A stretch of DNA of 64,000 nucleotides, from NCBI GenBank assembly GCA_003170135.1, contig PMZR01000016.1, positions 60,060-124,059 on the forward strand, read 5' to 3'. Position numbers and translations under genes: made by a program. Under the pieces are notes generated by a model, which worked only from the letters and a program-made list of their open reading frames with translations, was not told the DNA's origin and ran no database searches. Below, one piece after another: positions 1-9,414 of this stretch (position 1 is the stretch's first letter; each line of letters starts with the position of its first letter). Source of the stretch: Acidobacteriota bacterium (lineage in GTDB: Bacteria > Acidobacteriota > Vicinamibacteria > Vicinamibacterales > Fen-181).

Positions 1-969
1 CGGCCGGGGATCGATGAACGTCGCGGCTGCCAGCGGTTGCGCATTGAGCGGAACCGGCGGCTCGACGCGAGGCATGGGCACGGGAGGCGCCGACTGGCCG
101 GCGCCGTGCCCCGACGGGGTGGCGACGGGCACGTCGAACACATCGTAGAACCATCCCGGCGCCGCGGACGGCGCGATCGGTCTCGAGGGCACGTACGGTG
201 CGTCGGTCTGCTGTTCCAGGGCGGTCGGCACGCCGGGTGGCGGCGGCCATTCCAGCGTGATCTGCGTTTCGGTGTACGCCAGCGTCACACCTGTCGGTGG
301 CGGCGGCAGGTCCACCAGCGGGACCGCGGCGTGAGGCGAGAACACGCCCCGATGGCCCTTGTGATTCACCGCGACCGCCGCGTAGACCCGCGCCGGGACG
401 TCGTCGAAGGAAGGCGCCGGCAGGATCACGGGACCGGACACGGGCGCGGCCACCTTCGCGCGCGACCGCTTCGGGACGACGACGACCGGCTGCATGAGGG
501 CCTGCGTCAACGTCTCGGTGACCGTCACCGTCGCGCCCTGATCGAATCCCGGTTCGACCTGCTCGGGCTTGCGCGGTGCCGCCGCGGGTTTGCTGCCGCG
601 CTGCCGGTCCTCGTCTTCTTGCGGCGGCTTCCGCACCGGAACGGTCGCCACGAGCGTCCCGTATTTCACCAGGTCATCGTCGCTCGCAGGCGTCCCCGTG
701 TACCCGTACAGCTCGACGCGCGTCACGTCGGCCGGCGTCGAGTTGTCCTGGTTCTTCGTCGGCACCACCAGCTGGAGGTAGACGGTCGACCCGAGCCGGC
801 GCGCGGAGAACTGGCCGGCGGCCGCAGGCACCCGCGGCAGGGGCGCCAGCGGCGGCCCTTTCTTGCCGCAGGCCGGCGTGAAGGCCACGGCGATGCCCAG
901 CGCGCACGCCGCCCATCCGCAGGCGCGGCCGGCGCGCCGCGACGTCATCGGCCTGATCTTGGTGGACAT
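1..969 (-). CDS. Proline-rich lipoprotein with CGKKGPP motif (3' end outside window)
   Basis: The frame is open from 969 to the window edge (323 codons, no stop). The N-terminus has a hydrophobic segment followed by a candidate lipobox cysteine in PACGKKGPPLAPLPR; the CGKKGPP start is common in small outer-membrane lipoproteins. Downstream the protein is Pro/Ala/Val-rich with short beta-like stretches (VYLQLVVPTK, ITLEWPPPP) that resemble fibronectin-III-like domains, so it is probably a periplasm- or surface-exposed lipoprotein. Two in-frame ATGs exist (967-969 and 946-948); the upper one is used here, and the lower is equally plausible because it shortens the n-region. It follows hslU by 34 bp in the same direction and is probably co-transcribed with hslVU. 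Function is not recognised. Confidence 0.7.
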   Translation of the reverse strand, partial: MSTKIRPMTSRRAGRACGWAACALGIAVAFTPACGKKGPPLAPLPRVPAAAGQFSARRLGSTVYLQLVVPTKNQDNSTPADVTRVELYGYTGTPASDDDLVKYGTLVATVPVRKPPQEDEDRQRGSKPAAAPRKPEQVEPGFDQGATVTVTETLTQALMQPVVVVPKRSRAKVAAPVSGPVILPAPSFDDVPARVYAAVAVNHKGHRGVFSPHAAVPLVDLPPPPTGVTLAYTETQITLEWPPPPGVPTALEQQTDAPYVPSRPIAPSAAPGWFYDVFDVPVATPSGHGAGQSAPPVPMPRVEPPVPLNAQPLAAATFIDPRP

Positions 970-1003
970 ATCGCGGATGACTGGCACGGGCCGGCCGGGC
1001 GCG

Positions 1004-2382
<1,379 letters not shown>

Positions 2383-2386
<4 letters not shown>

Positions 2387-2955
2387 AGATCTTCGATTGT
2401 AATCGTTGCGTTCGTGTAGATGCAGATTTCGGCGGCAATGGCCATCGCCCGTTCGGCGATGGCGCGGGCCCCGAGATCGGTGTTGTGCGCCAGCGCGCGC
2501 GCCGCGGCCATCGCGTAGCCTCCGCCCGATCCGATCCCGATGATCCCGTCGTCGGGTTCGATCAGGTCGCCGTTGCCCGACAACAGGAACGTCGACGTGG
2601 TGTCGAGGACCACGAGCATCGCCTCGAGGCGCCGCAGCACCCGATCGGTACGCCAGTCCTTCGCCAGCTCCACGGCCGACCGTTCGAGGTTGCCGCGATA
2701 CTGCTCGAGCTTCGCCTCGAACCGCGAGAAGAGCGCGAAGGAATCGGCGGCCGAGCCGGCGAACCCCGCCAGCACCCGGTTCTCGTACAGCCGGCGGATC
2801 TTGCGCGCGCCCTGCTTGACGATGCTGTCACCGAGCGTTACCTGGCCATCGCCGGCGAGGACCGAGTGTCCCTGATGCCGCACGGCCAGAATCGTGGTGC
2901 TGCGAACGACCGGTGCACCGGGTCGCCGGGAAGAGTTCAGCCGGGAAGAGTTCAT
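2383..2955 (-). CDS. hslV: HslV, threonine peptidase subunit of HslUV, with N-terminal leader
   Basis: Proteasome-like N-terminal-threonine peptidase. The conserved core starts at [11 protein letters not shown] (Thr20/Thr21 from the ATG at 2955) and continues with [10 protein letters not shown] and [10 protein letters not shown]. In typical HslV the catalytic Thr directly follows the initiator Met. Here the nearest in-frame start lies 19 codons upstream (the Val codons between are GTC/GTT), so a leader [19 protein letters not shown] would have to be removed to free the Thr nucleophile. The leader holds a tandem 15-bp duplication. An ORF extends further upstream to 3072 but would run through the promoter, so 2955 is preferred. 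Followed by hslU with a 4-nt overlap. Confidence 0.93.
2925..2954. repeat. Tandem 15-bp duplication in hslV leader
   Basis: The unit gccgggaagagttca occurs twice back to back (2925-2939 and 2940-2954). It encodes the repeated NSSR(L/R) of the HslV N-terminal leader and explains part of the unusual length of that leader. Confidence 0.85.
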
Positions 2956-2975
2956 ATGACGCGCCTCGTGTTCGC

Positions 2976-3005
2976 AGCATAGCCGGGGGCCAAAAACAGT
3001 GTCAA
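2976..3005 (-). promoter_or_regulatory. Sigma-70 type promoter for hslVU
   Basis: On the minus strand a perfect -35 TTGACA (3005-3000) is followed after 18 bp by TATGCT (2981-2976). The expected transcription start near 2969 gives a leader of about 14 nt to the hslV ATG at 2955. It is back to back with the sigma-54 promoter of the first PEGA gene. Confidence 0.6.
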
Positions 3006-3098
3006 GAAAACGGGACGCCGCCTGGCCTTGCCGACGGACAGTGGGGCCGGCAGCGACGGCCGGAATCGACATTTTCGGAGCAGCGTACGCGTCGTCAC

Positions 3099-3114
3099 TG
3101 GCAGAAGTGTTGCT
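3099..3114 (+). promoter_or_regulatory. Sigma-54 promoter of PEGA gene 1
   Basis: TGGCAGAAGTGTTGCT has the -24 GG and -12 GC elements at the obligatory 10-bp separation and matches the sigma-54 consensus TGGCAC-N5-TTGCW apart from one position. The same 16-mer pattern TGGCAG-N4-GTTGCT recurs in front of both downstream paralogues, which makes chance unlikely. ATG of the gene is at 3173. Confidence 0.82.
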
Positions 3115-3172
3115 CTATGGGATCTCGTCCGACCCGCGTTCGCGGCCTGGACAGCGTTCAGGAGTGCGTCCC

Positions 3173-3931
3173 ATGAAACAACTCATCCTCACGACATGCG
3201 CGGCGCTCGCGCTTCTGCTCGACATGCCGCAGCTGGCGGCTGCTCATGCGCTGGCGCCGGCGATTCCGGCGACGTCGGCGGCCGCGGTTGCCGGCCAGCG
3301 AGTATCCACCCGGTCGGCGTTGCCAGCCGCCCTGTCTGGCGCGATGGCCCTCGAGCAGCACCGCGGCGGACGCAGTAGTGGCCGAGCGACAGGCTCCCCC
3401 GGACGAGTGGGCGGCGGGAGCGGGACTATCGGTCAGGCCGGCCCCCGGAGCAGCGTGCCGTTTCGGCGCCCGGTGTTCATCAGCCCCTTCTTTTTCAGCC
3501 CGTTCGGGTTCAGCCCGTTCGGCTTCGGATTCGGTTTCGCCGATCCCTTCTTCTGGGGCGGCTGGGGTTACCCGTTCGGGTGGGGCTCTCCGTACGGCGC
3601 GTTTGGATACGGCGGGTATGGCTATCCCGGGTACGGCGCGGGCTACGGGTACGGCTACCCGCAGCGGCGCGGCGGGTATGAGCGCTACGGCTCGGTGAAG
3701 TTCGACGTGAAACCGAAGAGCGCCGAGGTCTACGTCGACGGCTACTACATGGGCCAGGTCAGCGATTTCGGCGGGGCGTTTCACCATCTCGACCTGGCGG
3801 GCGGCGAGCACAAGATCGAGATTCGGGCGCCCGGGTACCAGCCGCTGAACGTCGACATGAAGGTGATGCCCGGCCGGACGGTCAATTATCGCGGCCGGCT
3901 GCAGCCCGGATCCGGCGGCCAAGCCAAGTGA
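3173..3931 (+). CDS. Secreted Gly/Tyr/Phe-rich PEGA-domain protein 1
   Basis: Sec signal peptide MKQLILTTCAALALLLDMPQ...AAA, a low-complexity linker, an aromatic/glycine-rich central block (repeated FSPFGF and GYGYPGYGAGYGYGY, residues about 100-175), then a C-terminal PEGA domain of about 70 residues (VKFDVKPKSAEVYVDGYYMG, later IEIRAPGYQPL). PEGA domains are small surface-associated beta folds named for the PEGA motif; here the site reads RAPGYQ. The ATG at 3173 is chosen because it starts the signal peptide and lies about 50 bp downstream of the sigma-54 start region; the open frame extends upstream to 2999 without support. First of three tandem paralogues. Probably a cell-surface or periplasmic structural protein; exact function unknown. 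Confidence 0.85.
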   Translation: MKQLILTTCAALALLLDMPQLAAAHALAPAIPATSAAAVAGQRVSTRSALPAALSGAMALEQHRGGRSSGRATGSPGRVGGGSGTIGQAGPRSSVPFRRPVFISPFFFSPFGFSPFGFGFGFADPFFWGGWGYPFGWGSPYGAFGYGGYGYPGYGAGYGYGYPQRRGGYERYGSVKFDVKPKSAEVYVDGYYMGQVSDFGGAFHHLDLAGGEHKIEIRAPGYQPLNVDMKVMPGRTVNYRGRLQPGSGGQAK

Positions 3932-3955
3932 ACGGCCGCGCGTGAGACGATCCAC

Positions 3956-3988
3956 CGAGGCGACTGGGAGTCCGGCCCGGTCGCCTCG
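3956..3988. terminator. Hairpin after PEGA gene 1
   Basis: CGAGGCGAC (3956-3964) and GTCGCCTCG (3980-3988) form a perfect 9-bp inverted repeat with a 15-nt loop, 25 bp past the stop codon. No U-tract follows, so it may be a weak or Rho-assisted terminator or only an mRNA 3' structure. Confidence 0.35.
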
Positions 3989-4047
3989 ACCGAACCTCCA
4001 AAACAAACCGGAATCTGCGCCGTCCGCGGAACCGGACGGATGCTGCC

Positions 4048-4062
4048 CTGTCGGGGGGACAG
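4048..4062. promoter_or_regulatory. Possible activator (UAS) site upstream of PEGA promoter 2
   Basis: CTGTC-N5-GACAG is a short palindrome ending 70 bp upstream of the -24 element. A GACAG half-site also occurs 58 bp upstream of the other two promoters (3037-3041 and 5174-5178). The 12-bp difference is close to one helical turn. Sigma-54 activators bind such upstream palindromes, but assigning this one is inference. Confidence 0.25.
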
Positions 4063-4131
4063 TCGGACGCCAGCGGGGCTGGCGCAAATCGATATTCAGG
4101 AGTAACTTATCTGCATTGACGCGAGTGCCGC

Positions 4132-4147
4132 TGGCAGCAGAGTTGCT
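4132..4147 (+). promoter_or_regulatory. Sigma-54 promoter of PEGA gene 2
   Basis: TGGCAGCAGAGTTGCT, with GG-N10-GC spacing identical to the promoters at 3099 and 5236. The start codon of the gene is 28 bp downstream of the last base of the element. Confidence 0.82.
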
Positions 4148-4174
4148 GGTCCAACGGTAGACAGAGGTTCTCGT

Positions 4175-5074
4175 ATGAAACGAATAATCCTTACTCTCTG
4201 TGCGGCCCTCGTCATCGTGTTTGGTTTTACGGTCCTGGCCTCCGCTCAGAGCCACCGGGGTGGCGGAACGAGCGGCGGAGGGCAATCGGCTGGGGCGAGA
4301 GGCGGCAGCAGCGGTGGGCAAGCGGCCGCGCCGCGAAGCAGCGGGGGCGGCGGACAGTCGCACTCTTCGGCACCAGCGGGCCCGCCCCCTCAGCGCACGG
4401 GAGCCGCGCGCCCACGCGGTGAGAGCGCGGGAAGTCCCGCAGGACAGGCTTCCGGCCGTCCGCGGGGCGGTGGCCCGATGTACGGCCAGGCCGGTCCGCG
4501 CGGATCGGTACCGGTTCTGAACCGCCGCGTGTACGTGCCCTATGGCTATAACGGGGTCTCGCCCTGGTTCTACTATTCCCCGTACGCGTACGGCGCGTTC
4601 GGCCTCGGCTTCTGGGGCTACGATCCGTACTGGTGGGGCGGTGACCTCGGCTACGGCTACGGCGGTTACGGATCGCCGTATGGTTGGGGCTATCCCGGCT
4701 ACGGTTATGGGTACGGCAACGGCTACGGCAGCGGTTACGGCAGCGGTTACGGCAACGGCTACGGCAGCGGTTACGGGTACGACTACGGGTACTCCGGTAA
4801 CCAGAGTTCGACTGTCGAGGCCAGCCACGGCTACGGGGCGCTGAAGCTGAAGGTCAAGCCGAAGGAAGCCGAAGTCTATGTGGACGGTTACTACATGGGC
4901 CAGATCAGCGACTTCGACGGGGCGTTCCAGCACCTGGACCTCGAAAGCGGCACCCATCGCATCGAGATCCGCGCGAACGGGTATCAGCCGATCGTGCTCG
5001 AAATGAAGATCGAACCCGGGCGCACGGTCACCTACGAGAACCAGCTGCGGCCCTCGCAGGAGACGCCGCGGTAG
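4175..5074 (+). CDS. Secreted Gly/Tyr-rich PEGA-domain protein 2
   Basis: 299 aa. Signal peptide MKRIILTLCAALVIVFGFTV...ASAQ, a Gly/Ser/Gln linker, a Tyr/Gly block (residues about 120-205) containing a 4-residue repeat of the GYGS/GYGN type, and a C-terminal PEGA domain (LKLKVKPKEAEVYVDGYYMG, IEIRANGYQPIVLEMK). It is the closest relative of the neighbours at 3173 and 5280; the PEGA domain is the best conserved part and the Gly/Tyr block varies in length. A strong intrinsic terminator follows at 5114, so each gene in the trio appears to be its own transcription unit. Likely extracytoplasmic and structural; function unproven. Confidence 0.87.
   Translation: MKRIILTLCAALVIVFGFTVLASAQSHRGGGTSGGGQSAGARGGSSGGQAAAPRSSGGGGQSHSSAPAGPPPQRTGAARPRGESAGSPAGQASGRPRGGGPMYGQAGPRGSVPVLNRRVYVPYGYNGVSPWFYYSPYAYGAFGLGFWGYDPYWWGGDLGYGYGGYGSPYGWGYPGYGYGYGNGYGSGYGSGYGNGYGSGYGYDYGYSGNQSSTVEASHGYGALKLKVKPKEAEVYVDGYYMGQISDFDGAFQHLDLESGTHRIEIRANGYQPIVLEMKIEPGRTVTYENQLRPSQETPR
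4715..4774. repeat. 12-bp coding tandem repeat, five units
   Basis: Five exact-phase copies of GGC(A)RCGGYTACGG-type 12-mers, alternating ggcaacggctac and ggcagcggttac, encode GNGY/GSGY steps in PEGA protein 2. Two variants alternating A-B-B-A-B suggest recent expansion by slippage or unequal exchange. Confidence 0.85.
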
Positions 5075-5113
5075 CGTCGAGGGCGCCCCCGGCATTCGAA
5101 TCGACAATCAGCG

Positions 5114-5150
5114 GCCGGTTGCCGACGCGGCAACCGGCTGTTTTGCTTGG
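5114..5150 (+). terminator. Intrinsic terminator after PEGA gene 2
   Basis: GCCGGTTGCC (5114-5123), loop GACGC, GGCAACCGGC (5129-5138): a perfect 10-bp GC-rich stem followed by TGTTTTGCTT. A classic Rho-independent terminator 40 bp past the stop codon. Confidence 0.82.
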
Positions 5151-5235
5151 GGCCAACGCCGCCCGGTTTTCGTGACAGAGGCTGGCGAAAAGGTCAACCG
5201 AGGAGTAATCTACAGAGCTGTGATGCAGGCGCCAC

Positions 5236-5251
5236 TGGCAGGGCTGTTGCT
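5236..5251 (+). promoter_or_regulatory. Sigma-54 promoter of PEGA gene 3
   Basis: TGGCAGGGCTGTTGCT, again with exact GG-N10-GC spacing. The block AGGAGTAA, about 25 bp further upstream, is shared with promoter 2. Confidence 0.82.
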
Positions 5252-5279
5252 ATAGCTGAGGTCGAGCAAGGAGTTCGTC

Positions 5280-6209
5280 ATGAAGAAACTCACTCTCGCA
5301 TCATGCGTGGCGCTCCTGGTGTTGGTGCCGGTGGTCGTGCACGGCCAGAGCCGCACGCCGCCGGCCGGTGCGACAAGCGTCGGCTCGGCGTCGCCGCGCG
5401 GAGGCGAGTCCTCCACGTCTTCGTCGGGCTCGTCGAATTCGTCGGCCGGCGAGCGCAGCGGGGGCAGCTCCGGCTCGGGCTCCGGCTACTCCGGCGAATC
5501 ACCTGCCAATACCTCCAGCGGCCGCTACAGCGGCGCGCGCAGCGGCGAGGCGTCGGCCGTCGCGCGGCCACGTAGTGGCGGCGCGAACGTCGGCCAACCG
5601 GTCCCTGCGTCCGAACGCCCGCGTGGCGATCGGCCAACCTACGGGCAGGCCGCGCCGCGGGGCACCGTCAAGCCACCGCAGACTAACGTGGGAACCGGGG
5701 GAGGCTACTACTACCCCAACGACTACGGCTACAACGGCTACTACGGCGGGTACTACGATCCCTACGGGTTCGGCTACCTCGGCCCGTACTACTACGGCAA
5801 CTACAACTACGGCCTCTGGAACGCGTGGTACACGAATACGTGGTTAGGCCCTTACGGGTCGAGCATCTCGCCGATGTACGCCTGGGGATTGTACGACCTG
5901 CCGATCAGTGCCTACGCGGGCATGTGGTCGGACTTCTACGCCCAGGAGAATCCGTCGTACGTCGAGTCGGTCAACGGCTCGATCAAGTTGAAGGTGAAGC
6001 CGAAGACCGCGGAAGTGTACGTTGATGGCACGTTCTACGGCCAGGTCGATCATTACGACGGCGCATTCCAGCACCTGGACCTCAAGGCCGGCACGCATCG
6101 CGTCACGATTCGCGCCGAGGGCTATCAGCCGCTCGAGTTCCAGCTTCGCGTTCTGCCGGGCCGCAGCATCACCTACAGCGGCGAGTTGAAACCGGCGGAA
6201 AAGAAGTAG
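5280..6209 (+). CDS. Secreted Ser/Gly- and Tyr-rich PEGA-domain protein 3
   Basis: 309 aa. Signal peptide MKKLTLASCVALLVLVPVVV..GQ, then a Ser/Gly-rich low-complexity region (residues about 25-115), a Tyr-rich block (YYYPNDYGYNGYYGGYYD), and a C-terminal PEGA domain (IKLKVKPKTAEVYVDGTFYG ... TIRAEGYQPLEFQLR). The PEGA domain aligns without gaps to the two upstream paralogues, whereas the linker is quite different. SD-like AAGGAG lies just upstream of the ATG. Presumably expressed with its paralogues through sigma-54; extracytoplasmic role unknown. Confidence 0.87.
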   Translation: MKKLTLASCVALLVLVPVVVHGQSRTPPAGATSVGSASPRGGESSTSSSGSSNSSAGERSGGSSGSGSGYSGESPANTSSGRYSGARSGEASAVARPRSGGANVGQPVPASERPRGDRPTYGQAAPRGTVKPPQTNVGTGGGYYYPNDYGYNGYYGGYYDPYGFGYLGPYYYGNYNYGLWNAWYTNTWLGPYGSSISPMYAWGLYDLPISAYAGMWSDFYAQENPSYVESVNGSIKLKVKPKTAEVYVDGTFYGQVDHYDGAFQHLDLKAGTHRVTIRAEGYQPLEFQLRVLPGRSITYSGELKPAEKK

Positions 6210-6229
6210 GCCCCGAGCCTTCGGACCCC

Positions 6230-6679
6230 GTGCTCACTCCTGACCGGCGCGCACTTCGTCCGCTGTGGCTCATCGCCATCATTTCCTGTGTCTACGACAT
6301 CGCGATCGGTCTCGCCCTGCTCGCCGGCAGGGAATGGCTGGCGCGCACGTTTGGCGTGCCGTCGCCGGAACCTCCCATCTTCGTCGAACTGAACGGGGTG
6401 TTCCTGATTGCCGTGGGCGTCGGGTACCTGCTCCCGTACCTCCGGCCGGAGCACTATCGCGGGTACTTGTGGGTGATGGGACCGCTCTTGAAGGGAGGCG
6501 GCGCGCTGACGTTCGTCGCCGACCACTACGCGCACGGGTCGCCGACGGCGTTCCTGCTGTTCGCCTTCTGCGACCTGACGCTCGCGCTGCTCACGCTCTG
6601 GGCGCTTCTCGCGACTCAGGATCGCCGGCCGGGTGACGCCACTTCATCCACACGTACAGCGGAACGCCGAGCGCCATGA
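6230..6679 (+). CDS. Small four-helix integral membrane protein
   Basis: 149 aa with four predicted membrane segments: residues about 12-32 (LWLIAIISCVYDIAIGLALL), 50-68 (VFLIAVGVGYLLPYL), 80-97 and 105-126 (FLLFAFCDLTLALLTLWALL). The start is GTG at 6230. The hydrophilic C-terminal 20 residues overlap the 3' end of the convergent permease gene (6591-6679), so the true end could be conserved only up to about residue 125. No family recognised. It follows PEGA gene 3 by 20 bp and might be co-transcribed. Confidence 0.65.
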   Translation: MLTPDRRALRPLWLIAIISCVYDIAIGLALLAGREWLARTFGVPSPEPPIFVELNGVFLIAVGVGYLLPYLRPEHYRGYLWVMGPLLKGGGALTFVADHYAHGSPTAFLLFAFCDLTLALLTLWALLATQDRRPGDATSSTRTAERRAP

Positions 6680-8012
6680 CGACCAGCCCCCAGGCCGCCT
6701 GCCTCGGCCGGCCGGCCACCGCCATCGCTGAAATGCCGAGCGAGGCGATGATGAACAGGGCCGGCGCCAACGGATAACCCCACGCGCGGAACGGGCGGGG
6801 CTCGTCGGGCCGCCGGCGGCGGAGGACGAACAGCGCCGCCACGGCGAAGCCCGAGAAGAGCAGCACGGCAAAGCCGGTGTACTGCGCCAGCTGATCGCGC
6901 GTGTTCGTCAGCACGAGCAAGCCGCTCCAGACCGCCTGCGTCAGGATCGCGAGCCACGGCGTGTGATACCGGGGATGCACGCGCCCCGCGCTGCGGAAGA
7001 AGACGCCGTCGCGGGCCATCGCAAAATACACGCGAGGCCCTGCGAGCGTCATCGCGCTGAGCGAACTGAGCAAAATGACGATGGCGAGGGCGCCGAGCAG
7101 TCGTTCGGCGGACGGCCCGAGCAGCACCAACGCAGCCACGTTCAGGTTCGGCGTCTGACCCGCGGCGGCCCCTTTCAGCACGGCGTCGACAGGCAGCGCG
7201 TAGAGATACAACAGGTTGATCCCGAGATACAGCACCACGACCACGCCGGTGCCGAGACCGAGCGCGATCGGCACGTTGCGCCCGGGATCGCGGATTTCCT
7301 CCGCCACGTAGGACGCCGCGTTCCAGCCGCTGTAGGTGAACATGACCAGCAGCATCGCGAGCGCGAAGTTCGTGCTGTGGCTGGCCGGCCCCGACGCGAG
7401 GTTCGCCATCGTCCCATGGCCCCAGCCGAGGCCAATGGCCACGAAGAGCGCCAGCGCGCCCACCTTCAGGCCGGCCAGGGTGTTCTGCACCAGCCGGCCC
7501 GGGCCGAGGCCGCGGATGTGGATCAACGCCAGCCCGAAGATCGCGACCAGCGCGACGATCGACTGATTCGAGAAGACGAGCGACAGGGGCCCCAGCGCCA
7601 GGGACAACTTCGGGGTGGCATCGTTCGCGGCAGGCACGAACGTGCCCAGGTAGAGCGGAACGGTCAGCGCCGCCGCGGCGATGGCGCCGGCAAACCCCGC
7701 GACGAACGAGGTCCAGCCCGTGAGGAACGCGGCAAACGGGCCGAACGCCTCGCGCAGGTAGACGTATTCGCCGCCCGAGCGTGGACGCAGCGCGGCCAGT
7801 TCCGCGTAGGCCATTGCGCCCGCAAAGGCGAGCAGGCCGCCGAACACCCACACGCCGAGGATGCTGAGGGGATTCGGGATCGTTTCCGCGATGAGGGCGG
7901 GCGTGATGAAGATGCCTACGCCGATCACGTTCGCGATGACGACGGCGGCGGCATCAACGGGACCGAGACGGCGTTCGAGCGAGCGGGGCGAGGCAGACGA
8001 CGAGAGCGCCAC
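6591..8012 (-). CDS. APC-family amino acid permease
   Basis: About 473 aa, 12 or more hydrophobic segments. The N-terminal signature of the amino acid-polyamine-organocation superfamily is clear: VIANVIGVGIFITPALIAE, then LLAFAGAMAYAELAALRPRSGGEYVYL. Proton- or sodium-driven uptake or exchange of amino acids in the inner membrane. Start: the frame is open to 8111, which would overlap pcm, so GTG 8012 is preferred; a perfect TATAAT lies only 6 nt upstream of it on the minus strand, consistent with a near-leaderless mRNA. Divergent from pcm. Confidence 0.9.
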   Translation of the reverse strand: MALSSSASPRSLERRLGPVDAAAVVIANVIGVGIFITPALIAETIPNPLSILGVWVFGGLLAFAGAMAYAELAALRPRSGGEYVYLREAFGPFAAFLTGWTSFVAGFAGAIAAAALTVPLYLGTFVPAANDATPKLSLALGPLSLVFSNQSIVALVAIFGLALIHIRGLGPGRLVQNTLAGLKVGALALFVAIGLGWGHGTMANLASGPASHSTNFALAMLLVMFTYSGWNAASYVAEEIRDPGRNVPIALGLGTGVVVVLYLGINLLYLYALPVDAVLKGAAAGQTPNLNVAALVLLGPSAERLLGALAIVILLSSLSAMTLAGPRVYFAMARDGVFFRSAGRVHPRYHTPWLAILTQAVWSGLLVLTNTRDQLAQYTGFAVLLFSGFAVAALFVLRRRRPDEPRPFRAWGYPLAPALFIIASLGISAMAVAGRPRQAAWGLVVMALGVPLYVWMKWRHPAGDPESREAPRA

Positions 8013-8094
8013 AGGCGCATTATAGTCGTGTAGGTTGCCGGTCACGTGATTTCGTCGCTGCGCGCACCGGCTGCCGATTCCGAAGGAGGCGAAA

Positions 8095-8796
8095 GTGGGC
8101 CGCTCGCTCATCCGGTGGCCGTTTCGCGGCTCGGACGCCGCCTCGCCGAATCAGCCGGACGATCGGTTCGCCGCGGCGCGCGAGCGGATGGTCGCCGGCC
8201 AAATCAGCAACCGTGGCGTCGTCGATGCACGGGTGCTGGCCGCTCTTCGCGCGGTGCCGCGCCACCTGTTCATGCTGCCAGGGAGCCAGGACGAGGCGTA
8301 CGAAGATCGTCCCGTGCCGATCGGCCATGGCCAGACGATCTCGCAGCCCTACATCGTCGCCCTGATGACCGAGCTTGCACGACTGAAGCCAGGGGATCGC
8401 GTGCTCGAGGTCGGCACCGGTTCCGGGTACCAGGCAGCCGTGCTGTCTCGCCTCGCGGACACCGTGGACACGATCGAAATCGTCGAGCCGCTGGCGGCGC
8501 GCGCAAGTCACGTGCTGGCGCAGCTCGGGTGCCGCAACGTGACCGTCCACACCGGCGACGGCTCTGCGGGCTGGCCGGAGATGGCGCCCTTCGACGCGAT
8601 CGTGGTGACGGCGGCGCCCGATCACGTCCCGCCCGCGCTCGTCGCGCAGACCAGGCCCGGCGGCCGGCTGGTGATCCCGGTCGGCGGTGTCAACGACGTC
8701 CAGCAACTGCGCGTGTTGGAAAAAGACGAACGCGGGGAGATGCACGGGCGCGACGTCGCGCCCGTGCGGTTCGTGCCGCTGGTGCGGAAAGAATAA
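8095..8796 (+). CDS. pcm: Protein-L-isoaspartate O-methyltransferase
   Basis: SAM-dependent repair enzyme that methylates L-isoaspartyl residues in aged proteins. 233 aa, slightly longer than usual at the N-terminus. Motifs: RMVAGQISNRGVVD (PCMT N-terminal helix), GHGQTISQPYIVALM, SAM-binding loop VLEVGTGSGYQAAVL, and the acidic loop IEIVEPLAARA. GTG start at 8095 with SD GGAGGCGAAA immediately upstream. Monocistronic between two minus-strand genes. Confidence 0.95.
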   Translation: MGRSLIRWPFRGSDAASPNQPDDRFAAARERMVAGQISNRGVVDARVLAALRAVPRHLFMLPGSQDEAYEDRPVPIGHGQTISQPYIVALMTELARLKPGDRVLEVGTGSGYQAAVLSRLADTVDTIEIVEPLAARASHVLAQLGCRNVTVHTGDGSAGWPEMAPFDAIVVTAAPDHVPPALVAQTRPGGRLVIPVGGVNDVQQLRVLEKDERGEMHGRDVAPVRFVPLVRKE

Positions 8797-8811
8797 GCGT
8801 CAGACCGGTGG

Positions 8812-9321
8812 CTACCGGGTCAGCAGCTGCCGCGTGATCGGAAACGTCCCGAGCTTGACCCACTGATCGGCGCCGTATTTGGCCTGCACATCGGCCACCC
8901 CGTCCACGAAGTCGCGGTTCTGCAGCATCTGCAGGCGCGGCTGCAAGCCGATGTATCCCAGGTTGCCTCGCAGGACCAGCTGCCCGGTCGTCTCACCGGG
9001 CTTGAGTCCCTCGGCGCCGATCGCCTTCACCCAGGTGGACCCAAGCTCTTCCTGCTTGGCGATCACCTGGTGGTAGACGACGAGAATCTGCACGCTCGCG
9101 ATCGTCTTGTCCGGCGTGGCGTTCTTCAGCCGGAACGCGACGCTGGGCACGATCTTGTTCTTCTCGCCTTCCGGATCCTTGACGATGCCGGCGTCGAACC
9201 AGCCGGTCGTCACGTCGACGACGACGAGATCTTTCTTGAGGTCGATGTGCGGGCCGCAGGCGGTGGCCGTCATGATCAGCCACCCGAGCGCGAGGGTCGT
9301 GAGGATTTTCGGAGTCGACAT
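8812..9321 (-). CDS. Conserved lipoprotein, unknown function
   Basis: 169 aa. Signal peptide with lipoprotein-type cysteine (LGWLIMTATACGPHIDLKK). The mature part predicts a single beta-sandwich (VVDVTTGWFDAG, PSVAFRLKNATP, SVQILVVYHQ) resembling small Ig-like lipoprotein folds, and ends with an aromatic, hydrophilic tail. The tail-to-tail gap to pcm is 15 bp. It lies 94 bp downstream of the sigma/anti-sigma operon in the same direction and may be its last member. No specific family recognised. Confidence 0.75.
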   Translation of the reverse strand: MSTPKILTTLALGWLIMTATACGPHIDLKKDLVVVDVTTGWFDAGIVKDPEGEKNKIVPSVAFRLKNATPDKTIASVQILVVYHQVIAKQEELGSTWVKAIGAEGLKPGETTGQLVLRGNLGYIGLQPRLQMLQNRDFVDGVADVQAKYGADQWVKLGTFPITRQLLTR

Positions 9322-9414
9322 TGTGGTGTGTCTTGTCGGGGGACGAATCAGGCCATTGTAGCGCCCCCCGCAAAGCTCCTCAACGTCATTAGACCCCGGC
9401 GGCGCACACGCGGA

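Noticed and set aside
2956..3072. Longer HslV starting at 3072
   Set aside because: The extra codons run through a TTGACA-N18-TATGCT promoter and show no homology.
4700..4790. Regular short repeats as a CRISPR array
   Set aside because: The 12-bp units are directly adjacent without spacers and are in frame in a coding sequence.
3158..5107. 649-codon minus-strand open frame opposite the PEGA genes
   Set aside because: Repetitive Val/Thr/Ala sequence is the mirror of the Gly/Tyr repeats; the plus strand has signal peptides, PEGA domains and promoters.
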